From positions 1,116,001-1,180,000 of the forward strand of contig JAHWDD010000012.1 in NCBI GenBank assembly GCA_023897205.1: 64,000 bases of DNA, written 5' to 3'. Position numbers and translations under genes: made by a program. Under the pieces are notes generated by a model. It searched no databases. It saw only the letters and a list, made by a program, of their open reading frames with translations, and had not been told where the DNA came from. Below, piece after piece: positions 44,607 through 56,078 of the stretch (positions are counted from its first letter, which is position 1; each line of letters begins with the position of its first letter). Source of the stretch: Exophiala sp. HKRS030. Lineage: Eukaryota > Ascomycota > Eurotiomycetes > Chaetothyriales > Herpotrichiellaceae.

Positions 44607-46727
44607 TTATGCATTTGTGGGAACAACCCTGTTTGCCGACGTCGCGGGCGTCCTCTTTTTCGACTCTTGCAACTGTTTCTGCGCATGTCTCTCTCGTGCC
44701 AGATCAATTGCAGACTTCTTGGGATGTCCTTCCTGTTTCTGGGGCCCAGAGCTCGACATCTTCGCGAAGCCGCCGTGTCTATCCTTGGAGATATGCGCCG
44801 TCGATTGCTGGTCCTGGCCGGCTTTCTTAGCCACGGCGCGCCACTCCGCAGGCCGCCTTGTGAACAAATCCATATGCCAATTCCTCCAGACATTCTTGCC
44901 AAAAGGATTATTCCTCACTTCGTGCTCCCGAGCAGCAAGTTCTCGAGCCAGAGTTTCTTTAATGAAATGTAGACCCTCTGTTGCATTGTACAGTCCGTCC
45001 GCTACGTAAGAAGATGTTAGATCAAGGGCAAGATCAACAATAAGGCCATAAAATAGCGGGACGAATCGCCGACGGAAAGCCACGTTCTCCGATGTGGGCG
45101 TGATTGCTGTTTGTAAAAGGCGGCTGCTTGCAGGATGTTTGGACAAGACAGTGATGGTCGTAGGCGAGAGTGTGAGAAGGCTGTTATGTACCAAAGGCGC
45201 TGTAGCAGGAGAAGTGAGCAACGACTGTGCCAACAAAGATCCATGTGTTGACATTGTTGGTTTCTCTTCCTTATCGTCGCCTGGGCCGTGACTCTCAGAA
45301 GGTTTATATTCGAGCATGTTTAGAACGAAGTCGTCTCCATTCCCATATCCCACCGTCAGAATCTCTGTTAGATCTTGCAGGTTGACGCCACGAACTGCGC
45401 AACGCTCCGCTAAAACTTTTATCAAGCCCGTCCGCTTTCTTGAGACCAGAGTAGACATTTCAGGTAGCAACAACTCTTTTGCCTCCTGAAGATCATCCTT
45501 TCCTAACCTCTCAAGAACCTTGATTGCAACGTAGCTGGCAATGTCATTTTTGGCCATGTTGCTGAGCTTAGGTTTGAGAACGTTCTTATAAAGTGGCTTG
45601 AATTTCTTTCCAGACAGTTTTTGAACCAGTAATTCAACAAGATGGGAACCAGTAGGGTCATATATTAGACCGGAGATGAACTTGGCACTCTCTGTATCTT
45701 CATCGAGTGCCTCATCCGGCAATAGCTTCTGGTACAAAGTAGAGGATTCCGAACCCTTGGACTTCGGGCCTGACAGCTCCAGCTGGAGTAATAGTTGGAG
45801 GACAGGATTTCCGGTAGGATGAGTTGCTAAAGCCCGAAGGTAGGTTGTGTCAAGTGTTGAGATGGCGCTATTGATCAATTGGACCAAAACACCGGCGAAA
45901 CTCTTCGGTACGACCCGCTTTCCTTCGGCTACCTGGAAGCTCGTTGTCACAGGAGTGTCAAGCTTTTCCTTTTTCTTACTTGCCAGAACTGCTTTGAGTG
46001 ATGCATCATCAAGTGGCTGTCCAGATAATACCAGAAACAGAACTCTGACGGTGTGAGATGCGAATCTATCGGTGAGAAGAAAGCCCATATTGGGTTCAAG
46101 TTCCTTTGCCGCGGCTAGGAAGAGTTCTTCCATGGACGGAAGGGTTTCCTCCTCTTCATCGGCATCTGACTCCAAGTCCTCCTTGCCAACATATTTCGCA
46201 GCATTCAAAAATAGTGTTTCACAGCAATGACTGCCGAAGCGATGGCGAACGAGATATGTCAAATTGCCGAGAAATTTGGTGAAAAGTTTTTGAAGCTGAG
46301 AAGGAGTGGATAGCAGGATGATCTTTTCCAAGTATCTCGAGCAGGATTGACTGGATGCCACTTTCAATTCTTTACCCTCGGTTTCTCTGTACACGGCTTC
46401 GATGAAGAGGGCACGATCTTCCTCAGATTCGAAATCATTGGCGACGATCTTGTTGTTGATGTTGGCGTAGTATTCTTGTTCTTGAGGATCCAGAAGCCCG
46501 TGGAATTCGGCCTCGAATGGGGGTGCCTGAGTTCCTGGTGCGGGCTCTAGATCGAAACCAATGTAATCATCGCCAGCATCACCGGTCACTACAATGTCGT
46601 TTTGAGCATTTTCGATGTTGTCGTCATCTGACCTGGCTCTTTTGGACGGTCTCTCTGGCTGATCTTCGGCCTTTCGCTTTGCCTTCTTCTCCTCTCTTCT
46701 ACCACGTTTCTTCTTTTCTTGAGGCAT
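44607..46727 (-). CDS. NOP9: Nucleolar protein 9 (NOP9), PUF-repeat pre-rRNA factor
   Basis: Pumilio-repeat RNA-binding protein needed for 18S rRNA maturation in the nucleolus. The single exon encodes 706 residues beginning MPQEKKKRGRREEKKAKRKA, a nucleolar-type basic start. The conserved LDPQEQEYYANINNKIVAND and PUF-like repeats follow (LFTKFLGNLTYLVRHRFGSH, LLTDRFASHTVRVLFLVLSG, LIYDPTGSHLVELLVQKLSG, LLTLSPTTITVLSKHPASSR). FGKNVWRNWHMDLFTRRPAEW near the C-terminus is a strong Nop9 signature, followed by a basic tail. Frame is intact. Confidence 0.93.
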   Translation of the reverse strand: MPQEKKKRGRREEKKAKRKAEDQPERPSKRARSDDDNIENAQNDIVVTGDAGDDYIGFDLEPAPGTQAPPFEAEFHGLLDPQEQEYYANINNKIVANDFESEEDRALFIEAVYRETEGKELKVASSQSCSRYLEKIILLSTPSQLQKLFTKFLGNLTYLVRHRFGSHCCETLFLNAAKYVGKEDLESDADEEEETLPSMEELFLAAAKELEPNMGFLLTDRFASHTVRVLFLVLSGQPLDDASLKAVLASKKKEKLDTPVTTSFQVAEGKRVVPKSFAGVLVQLINSAISTLDTTYLRALATHPTGNPVLQLLLQLELSGPKSKGSESSTLYQKLLPDEALDEDTESAKFISGLIYDPTGSHLVELLVQKLSGKKFKPLYKNVLKPKLSNMAKNDIASYVAIKVLERLGKDDLQEAKELLLPEMSTLVSRKRTGLIKVLAERCAVRGVNLQDLTEILTVGYGNGDDFVLNMLEYKPSESHGPGDDKEEKPTMSTHGSLLAQSLLTSPATAPLVHNSLLTLSPTTITVLSKHPASSRLLQTAITPTSENVAFRRRFVPLFYGLIVDLALDLTSSYVADGLYNATEGLHFIKETLARELAAREHEVRNNPFGKNVWRNWHMDLFTRRPAEWRAVAKKAGQDQQSTAHISKDRHGGFAKMSSSGPQKQEGHPKKSAIDLARERHAQKQLQESKKRTPATSANRVVPTNA

Positions 46728-47442
46728 GCGTAATGATGGACTGGACGGACACTATTTAGACGTAGTGTATGATATGATGTGATTCGAGTTACGAATAGTC
46801 CAGAGACAGTTTGTTACTACGATCATCGTGGATCAACAAAAGTACAAGAAACTTTTGAAAGGTTGGAGAAATTTCTGCCAAGACTTTAAAGCATCCCGCC
46901 AATCAGATTCATTCAGCCTTGCCGTTCGCCGCCAACCCAGGCCACGATGGTCAAGGCTTTCCAGACTTCTATTCGATCCCCGATATATGCCTCTGGCTGC
47001 TACGTACGTAGATCAAGACTATATGACAACTTGTAGGCTTATCTTTCAAATACTGCATTCGTCATTCCAGAGATCACCAAAACGAGAGGCTTGTTGACGA
47101 ATCTCTCGTTCTGCCCTTTCGTAGTTTTGCTGCTTGAGCATCAGGTATAGGCCTGCCGGCTCGGAGAGTATTGTGGAAGCCGAAGATTCCAGTCGTGATC
47201 TCTCTGCGGATTCGCGTCGGTAGAGGCATGCTCGGCATAGATCACTGACACAGCCGGCTCAAGTACTGCTCTCACTGGCCACGACGATGCCGCTGTTGGG
47301 TAGACCGAGAGACCTCATTGTTCGGGTGCCCTTGGGCAGAAGATGCAGCCCCGTCGGGTCGTCTGTATTGCCATTGCAGAAACCGACAACTATTGCCGCG
47401 ATGGTTTGTTGTAGATGGCAGTCGTGTAATCCTCCTTCAGTC
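46728..47442. other. Intergenic, no supported gene
   Basis: The region holds the NOP9 promoter side and the region beyond the prefoldin-6 gene. Frames here (46828-47097) lack domains. Confidence 0.45.
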
Positions 47443-47511
47443 TCATGAACCTCCTTGTTGGGCTGCCAACTGAAGTTTTTGTTGAAGTTGCATAATCTCA
47501 ATCCTCGTTTT

Positions 47512-47870
47512 TTACGCTTCTTCTTGGATGCCTTTGATCCTTGTTTCAGTCCTGGCGATTTCCTTTGTGATGAATTCAAGTCTCCCATCGACGGCCGTTG
47601 TGGCTTCGAGTTTGTCCTGCTTCAATAAGACGGGGCCGACCAACTTGTAGATGGCTGCGTCGTCGGCGAGAGAGGCAAACTCTTTTTGTACAGAGAGGTT
47701 CTCTTGTTGCTGAGCCTCAAGTCTTTGACGTGCTTCGACGGCAGATTGGAGATCTAGATTGGCTGTTAGCAGTGGACTCAGGCTGGCTGGATGTTTTCAA
47801 TTAGCAGACCATCTTGGAACTTCTGCATTGCCTCCGAGGATGACTGCAGTTTGGTCCTGTCAGCATCCAT
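47512..47870 (-). CDS. Prefoldin subunit 6, interrupted by an in-frame TAA
   Basis: Beta-type subunit of the prefoldin hexamer, which hands unfolded actin and tubulin to CCT. Exon 1 is 47870-47810 (MDADRTKLQSSSEAMQKFQD) and exon 2 starts at 47753; the intron (GTCTGC donor, GCTAAC branch, AATCTAG acceptor) gives FQD|DLQSAVEARQRLEAQQQENL. The hallmark EFASLADDAAIYKLVGPVLL, then KQDKLEA, follows. Translation stops at TAA 47514-47512 after 100 residues. Yet the same frame continues with KTRIEIMQLQQKLQLAAQQG, the expected C-terminal helix, to TGA at 47445-47443 (about 123 residues in all). Because the frame is the same before and after, no indel explains it. A nonsense change or a sequence error is the likely cause. 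Confidence 0.85.
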
Positions 47871-48444
47871 CTTGGGCAAAAGCGTCGAGCGGACAATGGA
47901 TGTCCCTTCAAGAGTGGTACGGGTGTTGACTGTAATTTTGGAATGATTGAAACAACTGAGATGATCTCCAACGCAGGAAGGCGGCTCCCCTCTTGCCCGA
48001 AAAGGTGCTAGCGTGTATTGATTACCAGATCCAATTTCGCGGGGCATTCGCCGACCGACGTTTGGACTGCCACTCAGAGTCACTACCACCAACTACCACT
48101 CAAGTTGACGCTCCAAGTCCATCCACTTCTACCGCTCGCCGCCGCCTGGTCCATTGTCCCATAGTACTTCTGCTCGCTTTGTCCTCCATCACTACTGTAT
48201 CTCTTCGCCTTGCTCATCTACTACCTGAACGTCAGGATCGAAGACAACAGCCAATCTTCCGCCACTTCTGCGCACCCTTCCATCCTGTGGCCTAGCCATC
48301 ACAGAGTTACAGCCTATTGTTTAGTCGATTCTCCCACGTATTCCAAGAAAAGATCAATATCCTACCGTTCCATAGCGCTGGAGAGAGACTCGGTGTCCTC
48401 AACCTACACGACACCTCACAACTTCCTCCAGACCGTGCACCATC
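47871..48444. promoter_or_regulatory. Divergent promoter region, prefoldin-6 / VPS4
   Basis: The 574 bp lie between the two opposite starts. The part next to VPS4 is pyrimidine-rich (48120-48200), as in fungal 5' leaders. An upstream ATG-initiated frame at 47993-48295 has no domain. Confidence 0.5.
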
Positions 48445-49844
48445 ATGTCCAATACAGACTTCCTCGGCCGGGCTATCAACACAGTCAAAAATGCAATAGA
48501 ACTAGACACAGCTCAATCTTACGAACAGGCATATCAACAATACTATGCTGCTCTTGAACTGTTCATGCTTGCCCTCAAATGGGAAAAGAGTCCCAAGGCC
48601 AAAGATACCATTCGCGCAAAGGTCGCAGAGTACATGGATCGGGCGGAGAAACTGAAAGAGTACATTAGCGCCAATGATTCAAATAACCGCAAAAAGCCTG
48701 CTGCAATGGGTGTCAATGGCAAGGCCGTCAATGGTGCAGGAAAAGGCGAAGCTGGTGACAAAGAGGAGGAAGATGCCGACAGCAAGAAACTACGAGGTCA
48801 ATTGACCGGCGCTATTCTGACTGATAAGCCAAACGTCAAATGGGAGGACGTTGCTGGTCTGGAAGGTGCCAAAGAAGCCTTGAAGGAAGCCGTTATCCTA
48901 CCCATCAAATTCCCGCATTTATTCCAAGGTAAAAGACAACCCTGGAAAGGAATTCTACTCTACGGTCCCCCCGGAACTGGTAAATCATACCTTGCCAAGG
49001 CTGTCGCGACCGAAGCCAACAGTACTTTCTTCAGTGTTTCATCCTCAGATCTTGTTAGCAAGTGGATGGGTGAATCAGAACGTTTGGTCAAACAATTATT
49101 CAATATGGCTCGAGAAAACAAACCTGCAATCATCTTCATCGACGAAGTCGACGCCCTGTGTGGACCTAGAGGTGAAGGTGAATCTGAAGCTTCTAGACGT
49201 ATCAAAACAGAATTACTGGTACAAATGGATGGTGTCGGTAAAGATTCACGAGGGGTTCTGATTTTGGGAGCGACAAATATTCCTTGGCAACTTGATGCTG
49301 CTATTCGAAGACGTTTCCAACGGAGAGTACACATTTCCCTGCCTGATAAGCCAGCTCGAATGCGAATGTTTGAGTTAGCCGTGGGAGATACGAAATGTGA
49401 ATTGTCTCAATCAGATTACAAGACTCTTGCAGATTTGAGTGAGGGTTATTCCGGAAGTGATATCAGTATTGCTGTTCAGGATGCTCTCATGCAACCAGTC
49501 CGCAAAATTCAAACAGCAACCCATTATAAAAAGGTATGTCGTCATCCTTGTCCTCGAACTGCCTCCAGCTTCGAAGCATGCATCATCTTCATCAGGTCAA
49601 TATCCACTAACAAATCAAACAGGTGATAGTCGATTCGGAAGAGAAATTAACCCCTTGCTCTCCGGGTGACCCTGGAGCCATGGAAATGACGTGGGTAGAT
49701 GTCGACTCGGATAAACTGCTCGAGCCACCCCTTGTGGTCAAGGACTTTATTCGTGCCATCAAGGGTTCAAGACCTACTGTGTCAGGCGAGGACCTAACGC
49801 GGAACTCTGAATGGACCGCCGAATTTGGTAGTGAAGGAGCTTGA
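48445..49844 (+). CDS. VPS4: VPS4 AAA-ATPase (ESCRT-III disassembly)
   Basis: AAA-ATPase that removes ESCRT-III filaments from endosomal membranes, in the multivesicular body pathway. Exons are 48445-49533 and 49623-49844 (GTATGT...AACAG), total 436 residues. The N-terminal MIT domain ([40 protein letters not shown]) is followed by a linker. The AAA module has Walker A GPPGTGKS (about 174-181), Walker B IIFIDEVD (about 229-236), and the arginine-finger region [15 protein letters not shown]. The C-terminal beta domain and helix end in [14 protein letters not shown]. Frame is intact and the protein is full length. Confidence 0.97.
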
Positions 49845-50902
49845 TCTGCTTGGACTTGAAAGTTGACAATGATTTCGTGTTCTTCACAGACACGAGCAGC
49901 GTATCTCAGCCTTGGAGGCCGAATATAGGCACGGGAATGGCCATAGGAACTGCAGCAGCATCATATTCCTCAAATCTCCATCCCAACACTCCAATTCCAA
50001 TGAAAAAGAGCAACCTTCTCAGAAAGACAAGGAAAACGACCCCTTGCAAAGAGTTTGCAAAGACACACGCAAGCAAGCAGGCAGGCAGGCAGGCACGTAT
50101 GTAAATGAATGATCTCAGACGGGCGAATCTCTCAATACAGCAGCGGCGTTTCTGGCTAGGACGAAGAATAGGAGACTAGGAGATTAGGAAATCATACCGT
50201 TTGTTCCAACTTGAAAGTTATATCCTCCCTCTCTCTCTCTATCTCCACGTGTGTGTTCTAGATTTAGGCCCTCCCTCCCTCCGTCCTTCTCCCCCCCTCC
50301 CGGCCCTACCTACCTGCCTGCCTCCCTTGCTTGTTTGCACAAGACGAAGTCAAGGCACGCCGCGCCGCGCCACGCCATGCCACACTGCGCCACGCGATGC
50401 TACCGCGCCAGCCATGGGGGATGTCACGGATCCGCTCACCCCCGGGCGCATTTTGTAGATGCTCAGATGCTCGGGTATATACATACGCGGTCTGAGAACT
50501 AGATACCATTCTGTGAGATAGAGTAGAGAGGGAAGAGAATACAGAGTACAGAGTACATCGGATATTTTCATTGGCGTGGGTTGGCGCCAGGCTGCGTGGC
50601 GGTGTCTTAGATTTTAGATATCAGATTTTACGTCTGCTACCTTTCGTTCACTCGCCAACTCGTCATTCGTTACTTGTGCAAGAGGAAATGGTTGAACTGT
50701 TTCCTGTATCTGGACACTAAGTATGGCCTGCAGGGCAAATGATCAATCAACTGCATTTGCGATATTGAAAATACATTGTAAGAAACAAATCTAACGCTAA
50801 TCCAAGCAAATGGTTGGTCGTGCAGATCATTCAATCATTCAATGTCGCCAAGTCTTAATATCTCATGGCTCGCTAAAATATCATATCTCCCAACATTATC
50901 CT
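49845..50902. other. Low-complexity intergenic region between convergent VPS4 and F-box genes
   Basis: This kilobase contains a CAAG/CAGG microsatellite (50069-50094), a long CT-rich tract (about 50224-50335, with CCCTCCCTCCGTCC and a run of seven Cs) and a GCC/GCG-rich patch made of repeated CGCCACGC-like words (50359-50410). No coding gene is supported; predicted short frames just follow the repeats. Confidence 0.6.
50069..50335 (+). repeat. Microsatellite and polypyrimidine tract
   Basis: A (CAAG)n/(CAGG)n tract is followed 130 bp later by alternating CT and CCCT repeats on the plus strand. The asymmetry (almost pure pyrimidine) could favour triplex or slippage; the effect is not known. 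Confidence 0.75.
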
Positions 50903-53900
50903 TCAAGGATACAAATAACCCTTCTCGAAGTAGTTTCCATACATGTCAACCACACCCGTTCTTCCCTTGGGAGTAGGGTTTCTCACAACTTTGATTTCAC
51001 CTTTCCAATGCCCTTCGATGAATTTCATGTCCAGGTCAGAATCACTGACTCCATTTACACCTGGCCTAGATACTGGAGGTTGTGCTGCCAACGGAACATT
51101 TGAGGACTGTGTCCGACGTTGTGTCGTCGCAGAAGTTGCTCCATCATCGAAACCATAGCCGTAGCCTCTTGGCCCATCAGGAGGTGTTGATCTCGCCGAG
51201 CCAGTAGGGTGACCGTTAGCCACGCCATTCCCCGAATTTTTCTTTGCAAGTCGATACCTGATCACTTCATCTTCATACGCCTTCTTGCGTTCCTTTCTCC
51301 ACGCTGCAAGTTCCGAGATAACGTCCGTCTTTTCTTCTTCTGGTTCCTCTTCCTTTGGTGGGGCAGAGACAGGTGTTGATCTGGGGACAAGTCTAGCTTG
51401 TTTGAATTCTGGGGATACCGCTCCTCCATGCATTTCCGACACAACATGTCTTGAATTGTCATTGTGACTCAAATATCCACTTCGTTGACTCTCATTGCTC
51501 GGCCTTCGGTTTCTACCCAAAGGAAGATTTCTTGGGCTCTTCAAATTTCCATAGTTCATACTGAATGGGCTGAGTGTTCCATGGTGCCCGCCGTACATAC
51601 TGCCACGTGGACTGCTGGAGCCACTATCGAGCGCCCCTGAGCCACTGTCATCTGTACTCAGCAAAATTTTATCATCGAAATGTGCTGTAGGGAAGTATTT
51701 CTCAGGATCGTGCTGATAGATTCCACACTCGTCTTGCTCCTCCCCTTCGGCGCCGAAGAAAGAGAAGTCGTTCTCGGCTGCAGACCAGAGTGCTTCCGAG
51801 TCTTTGTCGCCAGTAGAGGATTTCGACATACTGACACGCTGTCTTGTGTGATGCCAACTTCGCTGTTGTGCCTCGGCTTGTTTGAGTCCTGGCTGTTCCA
51901 TTTCCAACACAATTGTAGTTAATGCAAACAAAGATCTAGCATGCTCAGCTTCGGCCATGTGACGTGCACGACCAGGTGGTAAGGAATAATCGGTGCGAGC
52001 AAGTAGGTGAGAGAGTGCGGATTCGTCAGCGCAAGCCGTAATGAATGCCTTAAGAGCAGCAACAAGATTAGAAGACTTGGGAACTTTGGCTGGAACATTG
52101 GTCAAAATTAAAGTCCGTAAGTTGGGTAAGAGGGATGGATGAAGGAAACTAAGGTTTTGTGCTGAAAACTTGGGTATTCCTTTACCAGGTTGATTGGGTT
52201 TCAGGGGAATACCGGACGGCCGTTTTGCGAGGAGAGACTCAATCCGTGCTTGTCGTTGAACATTAAATGATGGTGTTGAAGAGGTTGGGGAAAGCCCATT
52301 CTGTTTCGTAGATTTTGGGACGGAGCCAGAAGTATCATGAGATGGCTGATGGTTTTGGTCTGAGATAGGTGGTGGCGGAGGTGGGACTGTAGGTACGGTA
52401 GCAGCGGTGACTGATGGCTGTTGTCCATTCTGTGCGCCGAGCATTGGCTGGAAATTGCCAATTGTGGTGCCAATTCCTGGGTGTGCTGTCATGGGAGATA
52501 CAGGTGACAAGAGTGATCGGACAGTACTGTGGGTTCCTGTCTCGTCTGAGATCTCTGAATCAGCTATGGTGTGATGATCGCCATCATGCTCGTGCTCGTG
52601 AACATGATCGTCCACCACTTCGGGGCATAAGGGCCTTCTCCTTTTATAGGACTGTGCTGCTCAGTGACAGATTGAGTTTCTTCCGGTTTATCACCAACAG
52701 GTGGACTGAGAGCAAAGTAAATCATGTCACCAACCAGTTCCTGTCTTGGCTGTGCAGGCGTAGCGTCAAGTTCGAATATTTGGTCATTGGATGGCAATTC
52801 TACAGCATAGTGTGCTGGCGCAGGAGCTTCCACTATCTGTCTGGGTTCTGAAGGCAGCTCAGGTACAATGGATTGCGATCCAACAAGTTCGACTACTGAG
52901 CCCTTGGGTTGTGGGATCTCCTTGGGTACATCTAATTTGGCAGAAATCAAGGCGTGGTCGACACGCAAATAGGTCAAATTTTTGCTTGCCGAATTCGCAA
53001 GGACTGGAATGAGCTTTTCAGCACCAGGAAACCTAACCTCATCTATATATCCCGTTTCGGAATATGGAGAAATGGTTCGTGCGATGGTCTTGACAGTATC
53101 CACGGTTCCACCGTCGAGTATGTGAAGCCGTTCGGATTTGAGCAAACTAGATAACCCTTCGACAGACAAGCGATTTCCTGAAATGTACAAATGTGTCAAG
53201 CCACGATGGGGGATGTCTTCAAAGGCAAGTCTGCCAGTGAGAGGTTTGGTCAATTGTTTGAGAAGCTCATGATCGAGTTCTTCGCTCCTCAATGTATCCA
53301 GGCTGAAGAAATCCGGACCAGGGGCCATACCGACTGGCCAATCTTCGACATTGAGAGAATTGGAGAAGGCTGCATCAGAAGGAAGGAAGCAAGCTTGCAT
53401 CAACGACCGGACGGCCATGTCGGACAGGAGATTGTCTCTGAGATCCAATAACCGTACTCGAATGCCGATAGCATTAGCCAACACTTCAGCTTCTCCATCT
53501 TTCATCCCAACGCCTCTCAGTTTCAAAACTTGTAGGTCCTGTTGATGCGCCAGAGAAGCCAGAACAGTAGCATCCCTAGCTGGGGTAGTATAGGAGAGGT
53601 CCAGGTAGACCAGATGTGGGAAGCGCGGTAATGCGACGGTGAGACCAATAGAGGTTGTGTTGCGCTCATTGGAGGCCAACAACAATTTCAGCCCAAACAC
53701 CGGTAATATATTTTCTTCATCTTGCGACAACCTTCTATTGACACTGGTAGACCTTAGAGCAATCAGACTATGATGGTCGAAGAATGGAAGACTCGTGACG
53801 ATGAGGGATTGTAGATTGGGTAAATACTCGAGGACTTCGCGCAACCATGTGGGATGAGGTCCGCCATAGATCTCACCAAGGGCAGGCGGTAGATGGAGAG

Positions 53901-54159
53901 TATGAGTGAGGCCACGAGTACTGAGTCTTGCCTTTCGAAGGGAACGTTTGAAGCGTGTCAGGGCGACATAGACTGCGTCGTTGGCGATGCCGAAATGTGA
54001 GGCCGGGTCACCCCAGAGGAAAGGCACAAAGATGGAGTACCATTTGCGTGAGACCAGGCAGGCTGAACAGAGGTCACTAGAGGGAATCCAGGGTGCAATG
54101 ACGGTCCATGCCTCACGGCTGATGGCGCTCTCGTATGAAGGCGGCACATCGGGTTTCAT
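50903..54159 (-). CDS. F-box-like / leucine-rich-repeat protein with long disordered C-terminus
   Basis: Large fungal protein of about 1085 residues. It begins at ATG 54159 (MKPDVPPSYESAISREAWTV), with a PPSY motif and an F-box-like helix bundle (WIPSSDLCSACLVSRKWYSI), then leucine-rich repeats near residues 90-350 (LREVLEYLPNLQSLIVTSLP, FPHLVYLDLSYTTPARDATV, LRVRLLDLRDNL-like, RGLTHLYISGNRLSVEGLSS). The second half is Pro/Ser/Gly-rich and contains a conserved helical block (LRTLILTNVPAKVPKSSNLV onward). It ends with FIEGHWKGEIKVVRNPTPKG. The two halves lie in different frames, meeting at 52564-52618; adding one base at the GGGG run 52622-52625 gives YAPEVVDDHVHEHEHD and an exact codon multiple. 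The role may be as an SCF-type adaptor, but this is inferred. Confidence 0.72.
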
Positions 54160-55351
54160 GTTGGTAGGATAAAGTATAAACACGATCTCATGATGACTTG
54201 GGGAATTCGCGGGGTTTCTAGGTGTTGGTTCTCTGAGTGCTGTTAACTTAGAGGAGGTCGGTAAAGGTAAAGCGCATATCTGGTAAAGCAGAGATGTTTA
54301 AGATTGTCTAAAGGGGTCTGTAGAAGATATGGAAAGGCATTGACGAAAAGGAGGACTGATGCGCAAGGCAATTATGGTGGATGGAGGGAAAGCACGCCAG
54401 GCAGTCGTCACTTCCATTTGAACCTGGGGAAGGAATCAGGCAAAGAGGAAGAGCGCCGCGGGATGGGATCTGGGATGTGCACGTGCGCCTTCTAGCCAAG
54501 CAAAGAGCGACAGTGCCATCAATGTCACCAAGATGTGATTTGTCCCTCGTTTCTTGATTGTCCTACACTAGAAATGGACAGATGATCATACTACCAACGA
54601 GGACGGTAGATCATCTGCCATGTCCAAATGTATGGGTTTCCGCTCCGAGTACGAAGACAAGGCAGATTTCCTTGATCAACAGGTCAGAGGCAGAAGAGGC
54701 GTGGAGGGACCATCTTCCTGCTATTAATAGTCCCCACATCTCTTGGCACAGAAAGTACAATATGGTGCACGTGATCTTTCACCAACTACAACTCAAAGTC
54801 GACCTACCTATCACAGAGGTTGGCAGCGAATTGCCATTGCTTGAATCCTGTTGCCTGGATGATCTGGCTGGAAGAGACAGAACAGCAATATGGATACACA
54901 TATGTAGAGTCCTCAACCATCCGCCGCGAGTGGATGGAGAGACAAATGTATTGCGTTAGATCATTGGAGCCTTTGAACTATCGACATCCATCGCGAGAAG
55001 CGATGTTCCCGGAGAACATAGTATCGGCAGAAGAATATGTCCTAAACCCGTCGTCCATATTCGTAGAAAGTATAAATAAATCAAGGCACTGAACAATGCT
55101 ATGTGGTAAGCTCAGGATAGACGAGTCTGGGCCTCATAGGTTGTTTGAAGTGAGATCGTGTCCCAAATGCTATGATGTCATGAAGCTAGTCAAATCACAA
55201 AATCCATCGTGGATAACGAGTAGGTAGTGAATTTGAATCAGGCGTGGAAAGTACCGGCTACCTTGTGATCGTGGTCGAGCGTCGTCGTGATGGTCCAGGC
55301 CGAGGTCGTGAGGCGAGCGAGTAGCTCCGAGGCTTTTTCCCTGTCCGAGTA
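54160..55351. other. Intergenic, no supported gene
   Basis: The 1.2 kb upstream of the F-box gene hold short frames on the plus strand (54558-54959, 54820-55092) without domains or codon-use support. Confidence 0.4.
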
Positions 55352-55603
55352 TCAAGCTGCATAGCCACACCAACCAACTTGCCTCAGCCACAGCTATGTT
55401 AGCCACTAGCCACGTTAGCCTATACCACTCACGACCATTCCAGCTGAGTTGACGGGTGAGCGTGGGTCCGTGACACATATCCGGTGAACAATGCAGATTT
55501 CCTCCTCCTCCGTGGATGGAGTAATTATGGAGAGGGTCGGGGTTGGCATATTCTGCTGCAACTCATTCCTAGGTTGTTGACGCGCTTCGCTAATTTGGAA
55601 CAT
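55352..55603 (-). CDS. Possible small two-exon hypothetical protein
   Basis: From ATG 55603 (MFQISEARQQPRNELQQNMP) a short frame runs to SAGMV, where a GTGAGT donor, a GCTAAC branch and an ACATAG acceptor would define a 40-base intron. The second exon adds LWLRQVGWCGYAA and a stop at 55354-55352, for about 75 residues. The splice signals are good but the predicted intron is near the lower size limit and no family is known. It could be chance. Confidence 0.2.
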
Positions 55604-56078
55604 TTTTTCTAATCCCAGGGGCAAGGCTTGCTATACAACGAGAGACTGCCTAGCTTTGCAAGAACTCTTTTTTCTCCGTGTGATGCGAGTTGCATTCGAT
55701 CATCACCTCAGAAGTCATCATCTAAGATGGCACATACACGCTTAACACATAAACACGTGAGGCCGAGGTGAACCACTTGTGGAGATTAAGCTGTCCAGCG
55801 AGGCTTGATCATTTACGTGATACCAAGTCATTGCACAACTTCTTGCACAAGTATCCGACTCGGGTCGGCTCCGATTACTCTCATTGAGATTGAAACTCCT
55901 TTTGATCTCGATTTTAACAAAGGTTCCATGAAGATGCGTTTGACCAAACCAATCATTTCCAACGACAAGAACTTTGTCATCGCCAAGTATCCAAATCATT
56001 CGCGTTCTCACACATCACAGCATGAAACGGGTCCAATGCCCTCGGGGTATCCATTAATTTTCCTTTCCTTCTCCATCT
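55604..56078. other. Intergenic, 3' flank of metacaspase
   Basis: Two antiparallel 90-codon frames (55742-56011 minus and 55805-56086 plus) overlap and neither has a domain. Nothing else is seen. Confidence 0.4.
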
